From contig JADZGE010000002.1 of NCBI GenBank assembly GCA_020854035.1, forward strand, positions 1 to 64,000: 64,000 nucleotides of DNA, written 5' to 3'. Positions 52,747-61,555 of this stretch are shown one piece after another (position 1 is the first letter of the stretch; every line of letters starts with the position of its first letter). The notes below the pieces were generated by a model. It saw only the letters and a list, made by a program, of their open reading frames with translations. It did no database searches and was not told where the DNA came from. Both the position numbers and the translations under genes were made by a program. Origin of the DNA: Burkholderiales bacterium. GTDB lineage: Bacteria > Pseudomonadota > Gammaproteobacteria > Burkholderiales > SG8-41.

Positions 52747-54207
52747 GTGATCCGATCAAGACAGATCCTCACCGTCGTCTCGTGTATCGCCTTGCTGATC
52801 GTGCAATCCGGCTGCGCCGTGACCCCGCCGCGCCTGACCGACCATGAGAAGGCGAATCTCGGAACGATAGCGGTGGCGGCGGGCCGGTCCACGCCTGCCG
52901 TCAGGATCCAGGGGCCCGGCACGAGCGGAGGGTTGGCGGGGGTTGCGATCGGCGGCGGCCTCGGGGTGGCGGTGGCCGCAGGCTGCACGCCCCAGCCGCT
53001 CATGGTTATCTCGTGCGGCACGGTCCTCCTGCTGTCGACCGCGCTCGGAGCCGCGGCCGGGGGCCTGATAGGCTCGCAGGTCGAGTCTCATGTCAAAGGG
53101 AAGCAGGTAACCGAAGCCTCCCGTCTCCCGCTGGACGGGATCGAGATCCAGATCGCGCTGCGGGAGCGCGTCATACAGCGCGCCCGGGAGACGACGCCGT
53201 TTTCCTTCGTCGCGGTCGAGCTTCCGGGTTCCGCGCCCGCCGCCGGCGAGTCCGGCTACGGGACCTTTCCGGACCGGGGAATCGATACGCTGCTGGAGAT
53301 CGACGTGCTCGACGTCGGAACGCGGCGAGGCCATGGCGAGCTTCTCGCCCTGACGATGAGCTGTCGTGCCCGGGTCATTCGCGTGGCGGACCGCGCGGTT
53401 CTCGCGGAGGGCGTATATCGGTACCGCAGCGACGAGCGGACGTACGAAGCGTGGACAGACGGCGACGCCGAGGTGCTCCGGACTTCGCTCGAGAGCGCCT
53501 ATGCGGGCCTCGCGGAGCAGATCGTGATGGGGCTGTTCGCGGCGCCCGGAAGCGCGCCGCGCGAGCCGGTTGCGACGGCGCCCGCGACCCGGGTCGCTCC
53601 GGAACCCGCGCAGCCGCACGCCGCTGCAGCCGCGGCGCGGGAGGCCCCGCAGTACGCGCTTCGCCCGCGCTATCCCGAGCTCCGCCGGTGCGTGATATGC
53701 GCCTCGGGCAACGGCATCGGCGGCATCGAGTTCGTCGCGCTCGATACGCTTACGCCGGCGCTCGCCTGGGAGCCGCTTGCGCACGCAGGGGCTTCTCCCG
53801 GCACTCGGCAACGCGACGCCGGCACGCCGCGCAACGTCCGTTACGACGTCGCCCTCCACACGGCGCGGTTCGACGAGCGCGCCGGCGTCTGGATTCCCGG
53901 CGCGGCGATCTACGTGCGTGAACGCCTGACGCAACCCGGCCACAGGGTGGAGCCGCCGCTGGAGCCCTGCACACGGTATTTCTGGACGTTTCGCGTCCGG
54001 TTCGACCTTTACGGCGTGGAGCATGCGACGGCGTGGATGAGCGAGTACCATCGCCCGCCGGCCTCGGGCCTCTTCGCCACGCTCGACGGCCTGATCGCGC
54101 TGCTGCCGGCCTCCCCGGAGCTCGCCGCGTTGCGGGCACAGCCCTCCTCCTATCACTACCGCTTCATCACGCCTCCCGCGGACGCTGCCGGCACCTGCCC
54201 GCCGTGA
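52747..54207 (+). CDS. Lipoprotein, paralogue 3, with extra Fn3-like C-terminal domain
   Basis: The GTG follows GGAGAAAGGGG; the 486 residues begin with a signal peptide and lipobox VQSGC (Cys23). A glycine-zipper-like hydrophobic region spans 57-115 (GLAGVAIGGGLGVAVAAGC, ALGAAAGGLIGSQVESH). The shared domain covers about 125-265 (DTLLEIDVLDVG, LTMSCRARVIRV, YRYRSDERTYEAW, LAEQIVMGLF). A Pro/Ala linker and a roughly 170-residue domain follow, with RYDVALHTARFDERAGVWIP and PCTRYFWTFRVRFDLYGVE, reminiscent of a fibronectin type III strand pattern. Function unknown. Confidence 0.72.
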   Translation: MIRSRQILTVVSCIALLIVQSGCAVTPPRLTDHEKANLGTIAVAAGRSTPAVRIQGPGTSGGLAGVAIGGGLGVAVAAGCTPQPLMVISCGTVLLLSTALGAAAGGLIGSQVESHVKGKQVTEASRLPLDGIEIQIALRERVIQRARETTPFSFVAVELPGSAPAAGESGYGTFPDRGIDTLLEIDVLDVGTRRGHGELLALTMSCRARVIRVADRAVLAEGVYRYRSDERTYEAWTDGDAEVLRTSLESAYAGLAEQIVMGLFAAPGSAPREPVATAPATRVAPEPAQPHAAAAAAREAPQYALRPRYPELRRCVICASGNGIGGIEFVALDTLTPALAWEPLAHAGASPGTRQRDAGTPRNVRYDVALHTARFDERAGVWIPGAAIYVRERLTQPGHRVEPPLEPCTRYFWTFRVRFDLYGVEHATAWMSEYHRPPASGLFATLDGLIALLPASPELAALRAQPSSYHYRFITPPADAAGTCPP

Positions 54208-54323
54208 GCGTTCGCGAAGCGGTTGACGGCGCGTTTCGCGCCGTCCTCTCCCGCCGCCCTTCGGGAGGAAAACGCGCCGGGGCGTGCTAAACTCGCCGGA
54301 CTTTCTCCGCCGCGAGGCCGCGC

Positions 54324-57209
54324 GTGGAATCCTCCGCCGCGACGCCGCAGAAGGACGCGGGCGCCGCAGCCAGTCCCGAAGCGCTGATCGAGCTCATCCG
54401 GCAGCTTGCCACCGAACTGCACCCCGGCCGCGCCGCGATTCCGTCCGGACTCGATCACCGTCTGGAGGAGGACTACGGCTTCGACAGCCTCTCGCGTGTC
54501 GAGCTCTTCCTGCGGATCGAGAAGCGCTTCGGGGCGAGCCTGCCCGAGGCGGCCATGACGGCCGTGGAAACCCCGCGCGATCTCCTCCGCGCGATCCTCG
54601 CCGCAAGCCCGGCGCGCGCCGCGCACGCGGTCGCGATCGAGCGCGTCGCGGCGCTCGCCACGGAATCGGAGACGCCGGAGGACGCCGCGACGCTGCCGGA
54701 AGTGCTCGCGTGGCACGTGCGCCGCCATCCGTCGCGACCGCACCTCGTCCTGCAGGACGAGGACGGCGCCGAGCGCACGGTCACCTACGCGGAACTCGAC
54801 CAGGCGGCGCGCGCGCTCGCGGCCGGCCTCATCGAGCGCGGCATCGAGCCGGGGCAGGCGGTGGCGATCATGCTGCCCACCAGCGTCGAGTATTTCTTCA
54901 GCTTTTTCGGGATTCTGCTCGCGGGGGCGATCCCGGTGCCGATCTACCCGCCCGCACGCCCCTCGCAGATCGAGGATCACCTCAAGCGGCACGCGGGCAT
55001 CCTTTCCAACGCGCTCACCGTCGCGCTCATCACGGTGGCGCAGGCGAAACCCCTCGCGCTGCTGCTCAAGCCCCGCGTCGAAACCCTGCGGGGGGTCGTG
55101 ACGCCCGAGGAACTCGCGCGCCCGGGCGCCGCCGCGACGCCGCACCGCGGCCGCGCGCAGGATATCGCGTTGATCCAGTACACCTCGGGCAGCACGGGGG
55201 ATCCCAAGGGGGTCGTGCTGACCCATGCGAATCTCCTCGTCAACATCCGCTCCATGGGGCGCGCGCTCCGCGTCGATCCTTCCGACGTCTTCGTGAGCTG
55301 GCTCCCGCTCTACCACGACATGGGGTTGATCGGCGCGTGGATGGGGAGCCTCGTCTACGGCTTCAAGTACCCGGTGATCTCGCCGCTCTCCTTCCTCTCG
55401 CGACCGGAGCGGTGGCTGCGCGCGATACACCGCCACGGCGGCACGCTCTCGGGCGGCCCCAACTTCTGCTACGAACTGTGCCTGCGCCGCATCGACGACG
55501 CCGCCATCGGGGGGCTCGATCTCTCGACGTGGCGCTTCGCCTTCAACGGCGCGGAACCCGTCTCGCCCGACACGATGGCGGCGTTCACGGCGCGTTTCGG
55601 GCGCTACGGCTTCCGGCCTGAGGCGATGGCGCCGGTGTACGGACTCGCGGAAGCGACGCTCGGCGTCGCGTTCCCGCCGCCCCTGCGCGGCCCGCTGCTC
55701 GACCGCGTCGATCGCGCGGCGTTCATGAACGGCGGCCGGGCCGTGCCGGTCGGACCGGAGCACGCGGACGCGCTCGTCCACGTTTCCTGCGGCGTGCCGA
55801 TCCCGGCCCACCAGGTGCGCGTGGTGGACGGTGACGGGCGCGAGCTGCCGGAGCGCGCCGAGGGACACGTCCAGTTCACCGGCCCCTCGGTCACGAGCGG
55901 CTACTTCCGCAAGCCGGAGGCGACGGCGAAGCTCCTGCACGGGCAATGGATGAATACCGACGACTACGGCTACGTCGCCGCCGGCGAGCTCTACATCACC
56001 GGGCGCATCAAGGACACGATCATCCGCGCCGGACGCAACATCCACCCCCACGATCTCGAAGAGGCGGTGGGCAATCTCGAGGGCGTACGCAAGGGCTGCG
56101 TCGCCGTCTTCGGCAGCCGCGACGAGCGGGCGGGGACCGAGCGGATCGTCGTGCTCGCCGAGACGCGCGAGGAAGACCCGGCGCGGCGGGAAGCGCTGCG
56201 CGCGCGCATCAACGACCTCGCGGTGGCGCTGATCGGCACGCCGGCCGACGACATCGTGCTCGCCGCGCCGGGAACGGTGCTGAAGACTTCCAGCGGCAAG
56301 ATCCGCCGCGCCGGCAGCCGCGAGCTCTACGAGCGCGGCGGCAAGGTCGAGCGCCGCGCCGTGTGGCTGCAGGTGGCGCGGCTCGCGTGGGCGGCGCTCC
56401 TGCCGCAGGCGCGGCGCACGCTGCGCGCCGGGACCGACAAGCTCTACGGCGCGTGGGCGCTGCTGCTCCTCGGCACGCTGGGGGCGTTCAACTGGATCCT
56501 GTGCGCGCTCCTGCCGCGTCCCGCGTGGGCGTGGGCCACGAGCCGCTTCATGGCGCGGGTCTTTCTGCGGGCGATCGGCATGCCGCCCGCGGTGCGCGGC
56601 ATCGGGAACGTTCCCGCCGGCCGGAGCTGTGTCTTCGCGGTCAACCACGCGAGCTACCTCGATGGCGTGGTGGTGGTCGCGGCGCTGCCGCAGCCCGGCG
56701 CTTTCATCGCCAAGCGCGAGCTGCTTGCGCACTGGGTGCCGCGCATCTACCTGAAATCGATCGGCGCCGCCTTCGTCGAGCGCTATGACGCGCAACGCAG
56801 CGTCGGGGACGCCGCGCAGTTCGCCGCATCGGTGCGCGCCGGGCAATCCGTGATCGTGTTTCCCGAGGGCACTTTCCGGCGCATGCCGGGGCTGCTGCCG
56901 TTTCGCATGGGGGCGTTCGTCATCGCCGCGCAGGCCGGCGCGCCCGTCGTGCCCGTGACGCTGCGCGGAACCCGCTCCGCGCTCCGCGACGGCCAGTGGC
57001 TGTTTCGCCGATCGAGCTTGAGCGTCACCGTCAGCGCGCCGATCGCACCGGAGGGCCGCGACTGGAACGCCGCGATACGGCTCCGCGATGCAACGCGGGC
57101 CGAAATGCTGCGTCTCGCCGGCGAGCCGGACCTGGACGACGAGACGGCGCTTCCGTTCAAGCAGGCTGCCACGCGGGACCTCCCGCCGCCGCAGCCCCCC
57201 GGTCGGTGA
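54324..57209 (+). CDS. ACP - acyl-AMP ligase - PlsC acyltransferase fusion
   Basis: This 961-residue protein (GTG start) joins three parts. Residues 15-95 are an acyl carrier domain with phosphopantetheine Ser55 in YGFDSLSRVEL. About 120-660 is an AMP-forming ligase with YTSGSTGDPKGVVLTH, FAFNGAEPVSPDT and YITGRIKDTIIRAGRNIHP, most like FAAL/long-chain ligases. From about 745 there is a lysophosphatidate-type acyltransferase with NHASYLDG (HX4D) and FPEGTFRR. Such a protein could activate a fatty acid, load it on its own ACP and transfer it to a lipid acceptor. The acceptor is unknown. Confidence 0.9.
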   Translation: MESSAATPQKDAGAAASPEALIELIRQLATELHPGRAAIPSGLDHRLEEDYGFDSLSRVELFLRIEKRFGASLPEAAMTAVETPRDLLRAILAASPARAAHAVAIERVAALATESETPEDAATLPEVLAWHVRRHPSRPHLVLQDEDGAERTVTYAELDQAARALAAGLIERGIEPGQAVAIMLPTSVEYFFSFFGILLAGAIPVPIYPPARPSQIEDHLKRHAGILSNALTVALITVAQAKPLALLLKPRVETLRGVVTPEELARPGAAATPHRGRAQDIALIQYTSGSTGDPKGVVLTHANLLVNIRSMGRALRVDPSDVFVSWLPLYHDMGLIGAWMGSLVYGFKYPVISPLSFLSRPERWLRAIHRHGGTLSGGPNFCYELCLRRIDDAAIGGLDLSTWRFAFNGAEPVSPDTMAAFTARFGRYGFRPEAMAPVYGLAEATLGVAFPPPLRGPLLDRVDRAAFMNGGRAVPVGPEHADALVHVSCGVPIPAHQVRVVDGDGRELPERAEGHVQFTGPSVTSGYFRKPEATAKLLHGQWMNTDDYGYVAAGELYITGRIKDTIIRAGRNIHPHDLEEAVGNLEGVRKGCVAVFGSRDERAGTERIVVLAETREEDPARREALRARINDLAVALIGTPADDIVLAAPGTVLKTSSGKIRRAGSRELYERGGKVERRAVWLQVARLAWAALLPQARRTLRAGTDKLYGAWALLLLGTLGAFNWILCALLPRPAWAWATSRFMARVFLRAIGMPPAVRGIGNVPAGRSCVFAVNHASYLDGVVVVAALPQPGAFIAKRELLAHWVPRIYLKSIGAAFVERYDAQRSVGDAAQFAASVRAGQSVIVFPEGTFRRMPGLLPFRMGAFVIAAQAGAPVVPVTLRGTRSALRDGQWLFRRSSLSVTVSAPIAPEGRDWNAAIRLRDATRAEMLRLAGEPDLDDETALPFKQAATRDLPPPQPPGR

Positions 57210-57222
57210 GGAAGGCCGGTCC

Positions 57223-57348
57223 GTGCGGCTGCTGATCCTGCACGACGAGCCCGCGCGTGACGCCCGGACCGACGAGGTACTCGAGCAGCTCCGCACGGTG
57301 GCGGCCGCCCTGCGCGGCGCAGGTCGCGCCGCGTCTGGTAGCCGCTGA
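57223..57348 (+). pseudogene. 41-residue fragment resembling the N terminus of a D-Ala-D-Ala ligase/ATP-grasp protein
   Basis: A short frame from GTG at 57223, behind GTGAGGAAGG, encodes RLLILHDEPARDARTDEVLE and ends after GRAASGSR. The RLLILH...AVAAALR-like pattern resembles the first strand and helix of D-Ala-D-Ala ligase-type proteins, then stops. It is most likely the start of a deleted gene that followed the ligase fusion. It could also be a genuine tiny gene. Confidence 0.35.
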
Positions 57349-57372
57349 CGGCCGACGGCTGGCGGCCCAGTC

Positions 57373-58275
57373 TCAGGTCCCGCGCCCCCACAGCCCGCAG
57401 TAGCGGCGCAGCACGAACGGGAGATTGTTCTTGTAGCCCGGCCAGTTGGCGTACCTGGGTAACTGCAGGTCGCGCTCCACGTCGTCCCAGCACTTGCCTT
57501 CCCGGGCAGCCTCCTTCACGGTCTCCGAGGCGTACTGAAGGAACTCGAGCTGAGCCTGCGCGTCCTTCCTGGTGCCGAGCCGCCCACCGGGCGCGCCGGG
57601 GTGGCCGGGAATGAGACGATCCCAGTCGAGCGCCAGCATCTCCTTGATGGAAGCCTCGACCTCCAGCGGATGGAAGTCGATCATCCCGCGCCCCGGCACC
57701 GAACCGACGGGAAGCACGTCCACCACGAACAGGATGCGTTCCTTCGGCAGGCGCATGGCAATGGTGCTGTCGGAGTGATTGAGCCCGTGGTAGGTGAGCT
57801 CGAGCGTGGTATCACCGAGGCGTATCGTCCGCTTGCTGTTGAAGGTCTCGTCCGGCAGCGGGGTATGCGGATCGTTCACCGCCACGAGCCGCTCCCAGGC
57901 GCGGGCGTGCGCAACGATGGTCGCGCCCGCGTCCTTGAAGGGCTGACCGCCGGCGATGTGGTCGTAGTGGTGGTGGCTGTAGATGAGGTAGCGAATCGGC
58001 GCCTTCGTGATCTTGCGGATTTCCTCGATGTAGGTCTTCACGGCCTGCGGGCGCCCGTAGCCGATCGGGTCGGTGGCGATGACTCCCGCCGAAGTCACGA
58101 CGAACATCGCCTGATGCCCGCCGTAACGAAAGACGTAGACGTTGTCGGTTCCCTCCACCTTCGTCGTCGCGTAGAGTGGGGGCTTCGCGGCCGGCGCGCC
58201 CTTGACCTGCGCCGCCGCCGGCGCGGCACCGAGGGTAAGTCCCAGGACAACCGCGGCAATACCCGTGCGCTTCAT
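57373..58275 (-). CDS. Exported MBL-fold metallo-hydrolase
   Basis: The 300-residue protein has a signal peptide ending at APAAAQ. It belongs to the metallo-beta-lactamase superfamily: HxHxDH at 101-106 in SHHHYDHIAGG, a later His in YHGLNHSDST, the Asp in FVVDVLPVGS and the last His in LIPGHPGAP. The spacing resembles subclass B3-like or quinoprotein-relay MBL proteins rather than classical carbapenemases. The substrate is unknown. The 258 bp between this gene and the divergent YqgE-like gene show no feature beyond their starts. Confidence 0.87.
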   Translation of the reverse strand: MKRTGIAAVVLGLTLGAAPAAAQVKGAPAAKPPLYATTKVEGTDNVYVFRYGGHQAMFVVTSAGVIATDPIGYGRPQAVKTYIEEIRKITKAPIRYLIYSHHHYDHIAGGQPFKDAGATIVAHARAWERLVAVNDPHTPLPDETFNSKRTIRLGDTTLELTYHGLNHSDSTIAMRLPKERILFVVDVLPVGSVPGRGMIDFHPLEVEASIKEMLALDWDRLIPGHPGAPGGRLGTRKDAQAQLEFLQYASETVKEAAREGKCWDDVERDLQLPRYANWPGYKNNLPFVLRRYCGLWGRGT

Positions 58276-58533
58276 GTGTTCTCCCCATTTGGCCGGATCG
58301 ATGTTCCGGCACCGGTAGCTAACACCGGCAGCCGCCTGTTCATTCCCGCCGCCGCGCGCGCCACCACCGTGCCCGCGCCCACTCCAGGGGCGAATTCAAG
58401 TCCTGTCGATGGACGACGTAATCGGTGGATCGGCCTCGCGCCCGAACCGGGCCGGGCCGCGCGGCAAGGCTGTTGCATTGACATGCCCCGAGGAGGAAAC
58501 TCGCGCCAGGGAGGAACCGGGAGTGGAAACCGC

Positions 58534-59184
58534 ATGATCGCATGCAACACGATGATCCGGATGGCGGGTGTAGTCGCCGCGCTCGCCGCCTTCGGCGGCC
58601 TCTCGCCCGCCCGCGCCGCCGAGCCCGGTGACGAGACCGTGATGCTCGTTGCCAAGCCGGCGCTCCGCGACCGGCTCTACGGCGCGACGATCCTCATCAC
58701 CAAGCCGGTCGGCAACCGCCGGCACATCGGTCTGATCGTCAACAAGCCGACGCCGATGACGCTCGGGCGCCTCTTCCCGGGACACGAGCCGTCGCTCAAG
58801 GTGACCGATCCCGTCTATCTGGGTGGTCCGGTCAGCACCGAGGTGATCTTCGCTCTCGTGCGGCGCCCGGACAGCCCCGGCAGTCGCTCGATGCAGCTCA
58901 CGCCGGATCTTTTTCTCGTGCTCGACCGTGAACTGGTGGACAAGGTGATCGAGGGGGAAGCAGAGCACGCCCGCTTCTTCGCCGGGATGGTGCTGTGGCG
59001 CCCGGGAGAACTCCGCGCCGAGATCGAGCGCGGCTTCTGGTACGTCATCGACGCCGATGCGAGCCTGGTGCTGCGCAAGTCGATGGCCGGCTTGTGGGAA
59101 GAACTCGTCAAGCGCTCCGAGCGCGAGCGCCACCTCATACGCACCGGAAACGACATCGGGGCGTCCCCCGCGCCGCTATTCTGA
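58534..59184 (+). CDS. YqgE/AlgH-family protein with a signal peptide
   Basis: The YqgE/AlgH fold is clear: ETVMLVAKPALRDRLYGATI, GLIVNKPTPMTLGRLFP, VYLGGPVSTEVIFAL and AGMVLWRPGELRAEIERGFW. The ATG at 58534 gives 216 residues. Standard YqgE proteins are cytosolic and start close to the fold. Here about 28 extra residues form a signal peptide (AGVVAALAAFGGLSPARA). This copy therefore appears to be exported to the periplasm. Family function is poorly defined. Confidence 0.87.
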   Translation: MIACNTMIRMAGVVAALAAFGGLSPARAAEPGDETVMLVAKPALRDRLYGATILITKPVGNRRHIGLIVNKPTPMTLGRLFPGHEPSLKVTDPVYLGGPVSTEVIFALVRRPDSPGSRSMQLTPDLFLVLDRELVDKVIEGEAEHARFFAGMVLWRPGELRAEIERGFWYVIDADASLVLRKSMAGLWEELVKRSERERHLIRTGNDIGASPAPLF

Positions 59185-59223
59185 GCCCGGCTCGCCGCGC
59201 GGGGCCGGTTGTCCGGGGTTTCC

Positions 59224-60186
59224 CTAGGGCGTGACGCCCGCCTCCTTCACGACGCGCGTCCACTTCTCCAACTCGGAGCGGATGAACGCCGCGAACGCAT
59301 CCGGCGTGCTCGCTTGCGGAATCACCCCGTTCGCTTCGAACGCCTTGCGTACTTCCGCCGATTCCACCGCGGCCGCGACCTCGGCCTGAAGCCGCTTCAC
59401 GATCGCGTCCGGCGTACCGCGCGGCGCGAGGATGCCGCCCCACAGGACGTTCACGTAGCCCTTTACGCCCGCCTCCTGCATGGTCGGCACCCTGGGGAGC
59501 ACCGGCACGCGTTTCTCCGTCGTCACGGCAAGCGCCTTGAGTCGCCCGGAATGAATGTAGCCGACCGCCGAGGGCAGCGTCGGGATTGCCATCTGGATGT
59601 GGCCCGCGACGAGGTCCGTCGAGGCCTGCACGCTCCCCCGGTACGGTACGTGGGTAAGCTTCACCTTCGTCAACAGGATGAAATGCTCGACCGCGAGGTG
59701 CGTGGTCGCGCCGACTCCCGCGGAACCGAACTGGATCTCGCCCGGGCGGGCGCGCGCGAGCCGCAGCAGGTCGGCGACCGTGCTGGCCGGCAGCGAAGGG
59801 TGCACGACCAGAACGAGGGGAATGTTGCCCACCAAGCTGACCGGAACGAAATCGCGCACCGGGTCGTAGCGGACCTTCGGATTGACGACGGGGTACTGGG
59901 TGAGCTCCGAAGTCGACCCGAGCAGGATCGTGTAGCCGTCGGCGGGCGCCCGCGCCGCCAACTCCGCGCCGATGCTGCCGGCCGCTCCGACACGGTTCTC
60001 GACGACCACCGGCTGCGAGAAGCGCTCGCTCATGTGCTTCGCAACCGCCCGCCCGACCGTGTCGGAACCACCGCCCGCGGTAAACGGCACGATCATGCGC
60101 ACGAGCTTCTCGGGGTAGCGCTGCGCCGACGCGCTCGCCGCGCAGAAGGCGGCGAGCACGGCACATGCGGCAAGGCGGCTTCTCAT
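59224..60186 (-). CDS. Bug/TctC-family tricarboxylate-type solute receptor
   Basis: Bug proteins are periplasmic receptors, greatly expanded in betaproteobacteria, that bind carboxylates and amino-acid-like ligands. The 320 residues have a signal peptide ending at ASASA. The family start is RYPEKLVRMIVPFTAGGGSD, followed by ENRVGAAGSIGAELAARAPADG and the ligand-carboxylate loop GSAGVGATTHLAVEHF. Ligand unknown; no TctAB permease is nearby. It is divergent from ridA. Confidence 0.93.
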   Translation of the reverse strand: MRSRLAACAVLAAFCAASASAQRYPEKLVRMIVPFTAGGGSDTVGRAVAKHMSERFSQPVVVENRVGAAGSIGAELAARAPADGYTILLGSTSELTQYPVVNPKVRYDPVRDFVPVSLVGNIPLVLVVHPSLPASTVADLLRLARARPGEIQFGSAGVGATTHLAVEHFILLTKVKLTHVPYRGSVQASTDLVAGHIQMAIPTLPSAVGYIHSGRLKALAVTTEKRVPVLPRVPTMQEAGVKGYVNVLWGGILAPRGTPDAIVKRLQAEVAAAVESAEVRKAFEANGVIPQASTPDAFAAFIRSELEKWTRVVKEAGVTP

Positions 60187-60314
60187 CGATCATCTCCCGT
60201 GGTCCCCGCGCCTCGCGCCGGGCGCTCCGGAAACGCCCGAGCGCGCGGGTGACCCATGTTAGCATGGCTCGCGAACGCATCGCGGGCCGCGGGCCCGCCG
60301 CGATGGAGGACCGG

Positions 60315-60722
60315 ATGAATTTCTCGATGAGGCACAGCAACCCGGCGGGACTGTGGACTTCTCCGCGGTTGACGCAGATGGTCGAAGTGCAGGGCGCGCG
60401 CCTTATCGTCCTCTCGGGTCAGACCGCCGCAAACGCCGATTACAAGGTCGGCGCGCGCGAGTTCCGCGCGCAAGCCGACGCGGTCTACGACAACATCGAG
60501 CTTGCCCTGCGCGCGGCCGGGGCGACGCTCGCGAACGTCGTCAAGACCACGACCTATCTCGTCGACGCGAAGGACATCGCGGCCCTGCGCGAGGTCCGCG
60601 CGCAGCGCTACAAGGCGCTCGCGGCGCCGCCCGCGAACACGCTGCTCGTCGTCTCCCGGCTGGCGGAACCCGAGTTCCTGATCGAGATCGACGTCGTTGC
60701 CGCCGTGCCCGCCGTCACCTGA
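60315..60722 (+). CDS. RidA-family protein (YjgF/YER057c)
   Basis: RidA enzymes hydrolyse reactive enamines and imines released by PLP enzymes. The ATG at 60315 behind GGAGGA gives 135 residues; an in-frame ATG at 60303 is possible. Seen are LIVLSGQTAANADYKVG, a strand-helix core with YDNIELALRAAGATLANVVK, and EFLIEIDVVAAVP. The Arg normally contacting substrate near residue 105 (RidA IPARSCVEV pattern) is replaced by PPANTLLVVSRL. It may thus be a RidA-like subgroup, not a true deaminase. Confidence 0.85.
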   Translation: MNFSMRHSNPAGLWTSPRLTQMVEVQGARLIVLSGQTAANADYKVGAREFRAQADAVYDNIELALRAAGATLANVVKTTTYLVDAKDIAALREVRAQRYKALAAPPANTLLVVSRLAEPEFLIEIDVVAAVPAVT

Positions 60723-61036
60723 GCCAGCCCTTCGCGAGAAAGCCGTAGAGCACGGCAAGCATCGTCACCAGCGTCACGAAAGCCACTTCGCCGGGCGTGA
60801 CCGCCCACGGGCTGTCGGCGAGGTTCATGCCGAGCGGCCCCCCGGTGACGGCCGGAATCCCCGGGAGCGCGCTCACGATGGCGAGGAGCCGCGCCGCAGG
60901 TGTGCGAGAGCACGTGGCGGACCAGCACGCCCGCCTTGCCCGCGCCGGCGAATTCCGAATTGCGCTCGAACTCCTCGCGCACGGCCCCGTGGCGCGGGTC
61001 GCAAACGCCGTTGATGAGTACCGCTGCCTGGTCCAT
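60715..61036 (-). pseudogene. Serine hydrolase (beta-lactamase fold) remnant joined to a membrane-segment tail
   Basis: The minus-strand ATG at 61036, behind AAGGGG, begins a frame with LINGVCDPRHGAVREEFERN, the normal start of class C beta-lactamase-like esterases. It jumps straight to EFAGAGKAGVLVRHVLSHTCG, which belongs much further on in such proteins. The SxxK region between is deleted. The frame then shifts near 60900. The other frame ends in AVTPGEVAFVTLVTMLAVLYG, a membrane helix of unknown origin, stopping at 60715 within the end of ridA. Confidence 0.55.
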
Positions 61037-61092
61037 GAGTGCCCCTTCATGCCGGGCCCCCGCGCTGACGCCGATGCGGGCCGGCTGTCGAT

Positions 61093-61467
61093 TCAGTCCC
61101 CCCGGAGCGCTCGCGTCTCCGTGGTGTCGCGCGCATCTTCGGCCAGCAGATCGCGGGCCTGCTGCTGCAAGGCCCGGTATGAGTGTTCCCACTCGCCCTC
61201 CCGCGGCGTCGTTCGCGCGAGCCGGCGCACCAGGGTGATCGCAGCCTGTGCCGCCTGCCGGGCGCGTTTCAACTGGCCGAGAACCTCGTCATACCGGTCG
61301 GCGTGAACGAGTTCGATCTTGCGGTCCTGGCACACGCCTATGCACGGCCGGGGTGCCTCGATCTTGCCGCATCCGATGCATTGCCAGGCTTGCACCCGCT
61401 CACCCTCACCGCCGCGGGCGAGCAACGGCGCCGCCGATGGATCGTTGTCCCATGTCATCTGTGGCAC
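61093..61467 (-). CDS. Small Cys-rich (zinc-ribbon-like) protein upstream of NnrS-type genes
   Basis: The 124-residue protein has four cysteines in WQCIGCGKIEAPRPCIGVCQ, a likely metal site, and then long helices (DEVLGQLKRARQAAQAAI, HSYRALQQQARDLLAED). I do not know the family name. It lies just downstream of the NnrS-family gene on the same strand, so it may take part in nitric-oxide or denitrification-linked metal or Fe-S handling. That role is inference. Confidence 0.65.
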   Translation of the reverse strand: MPQMTWDNDPSAAPLLARGGEGERVQAWQCIGCGKIEAPRPCIGVCQDRKIELVHADRYDEVLGQLKRARQAAQAAITLVRRLARTTPREGEWEHSYRALQQQARDLLAEDARDTTETRALRGD

Positions 61468-61555
61468 CTCGAAGCCAGAAGTCCGACACCACGGTGCGAG
61501 ACCGCGCGCGGCCGGAGCGTCTTTCGAAGATCACGCGGGCGTTGCGCGCACGCCT

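Noticed and set aside
54156-57296. Minus-strand open frame of about 1046 codons
   Set aside because: It is the antisense shadow of the ACP-ligase-acyltransferase fusion, which has clear domains on the plus strand.
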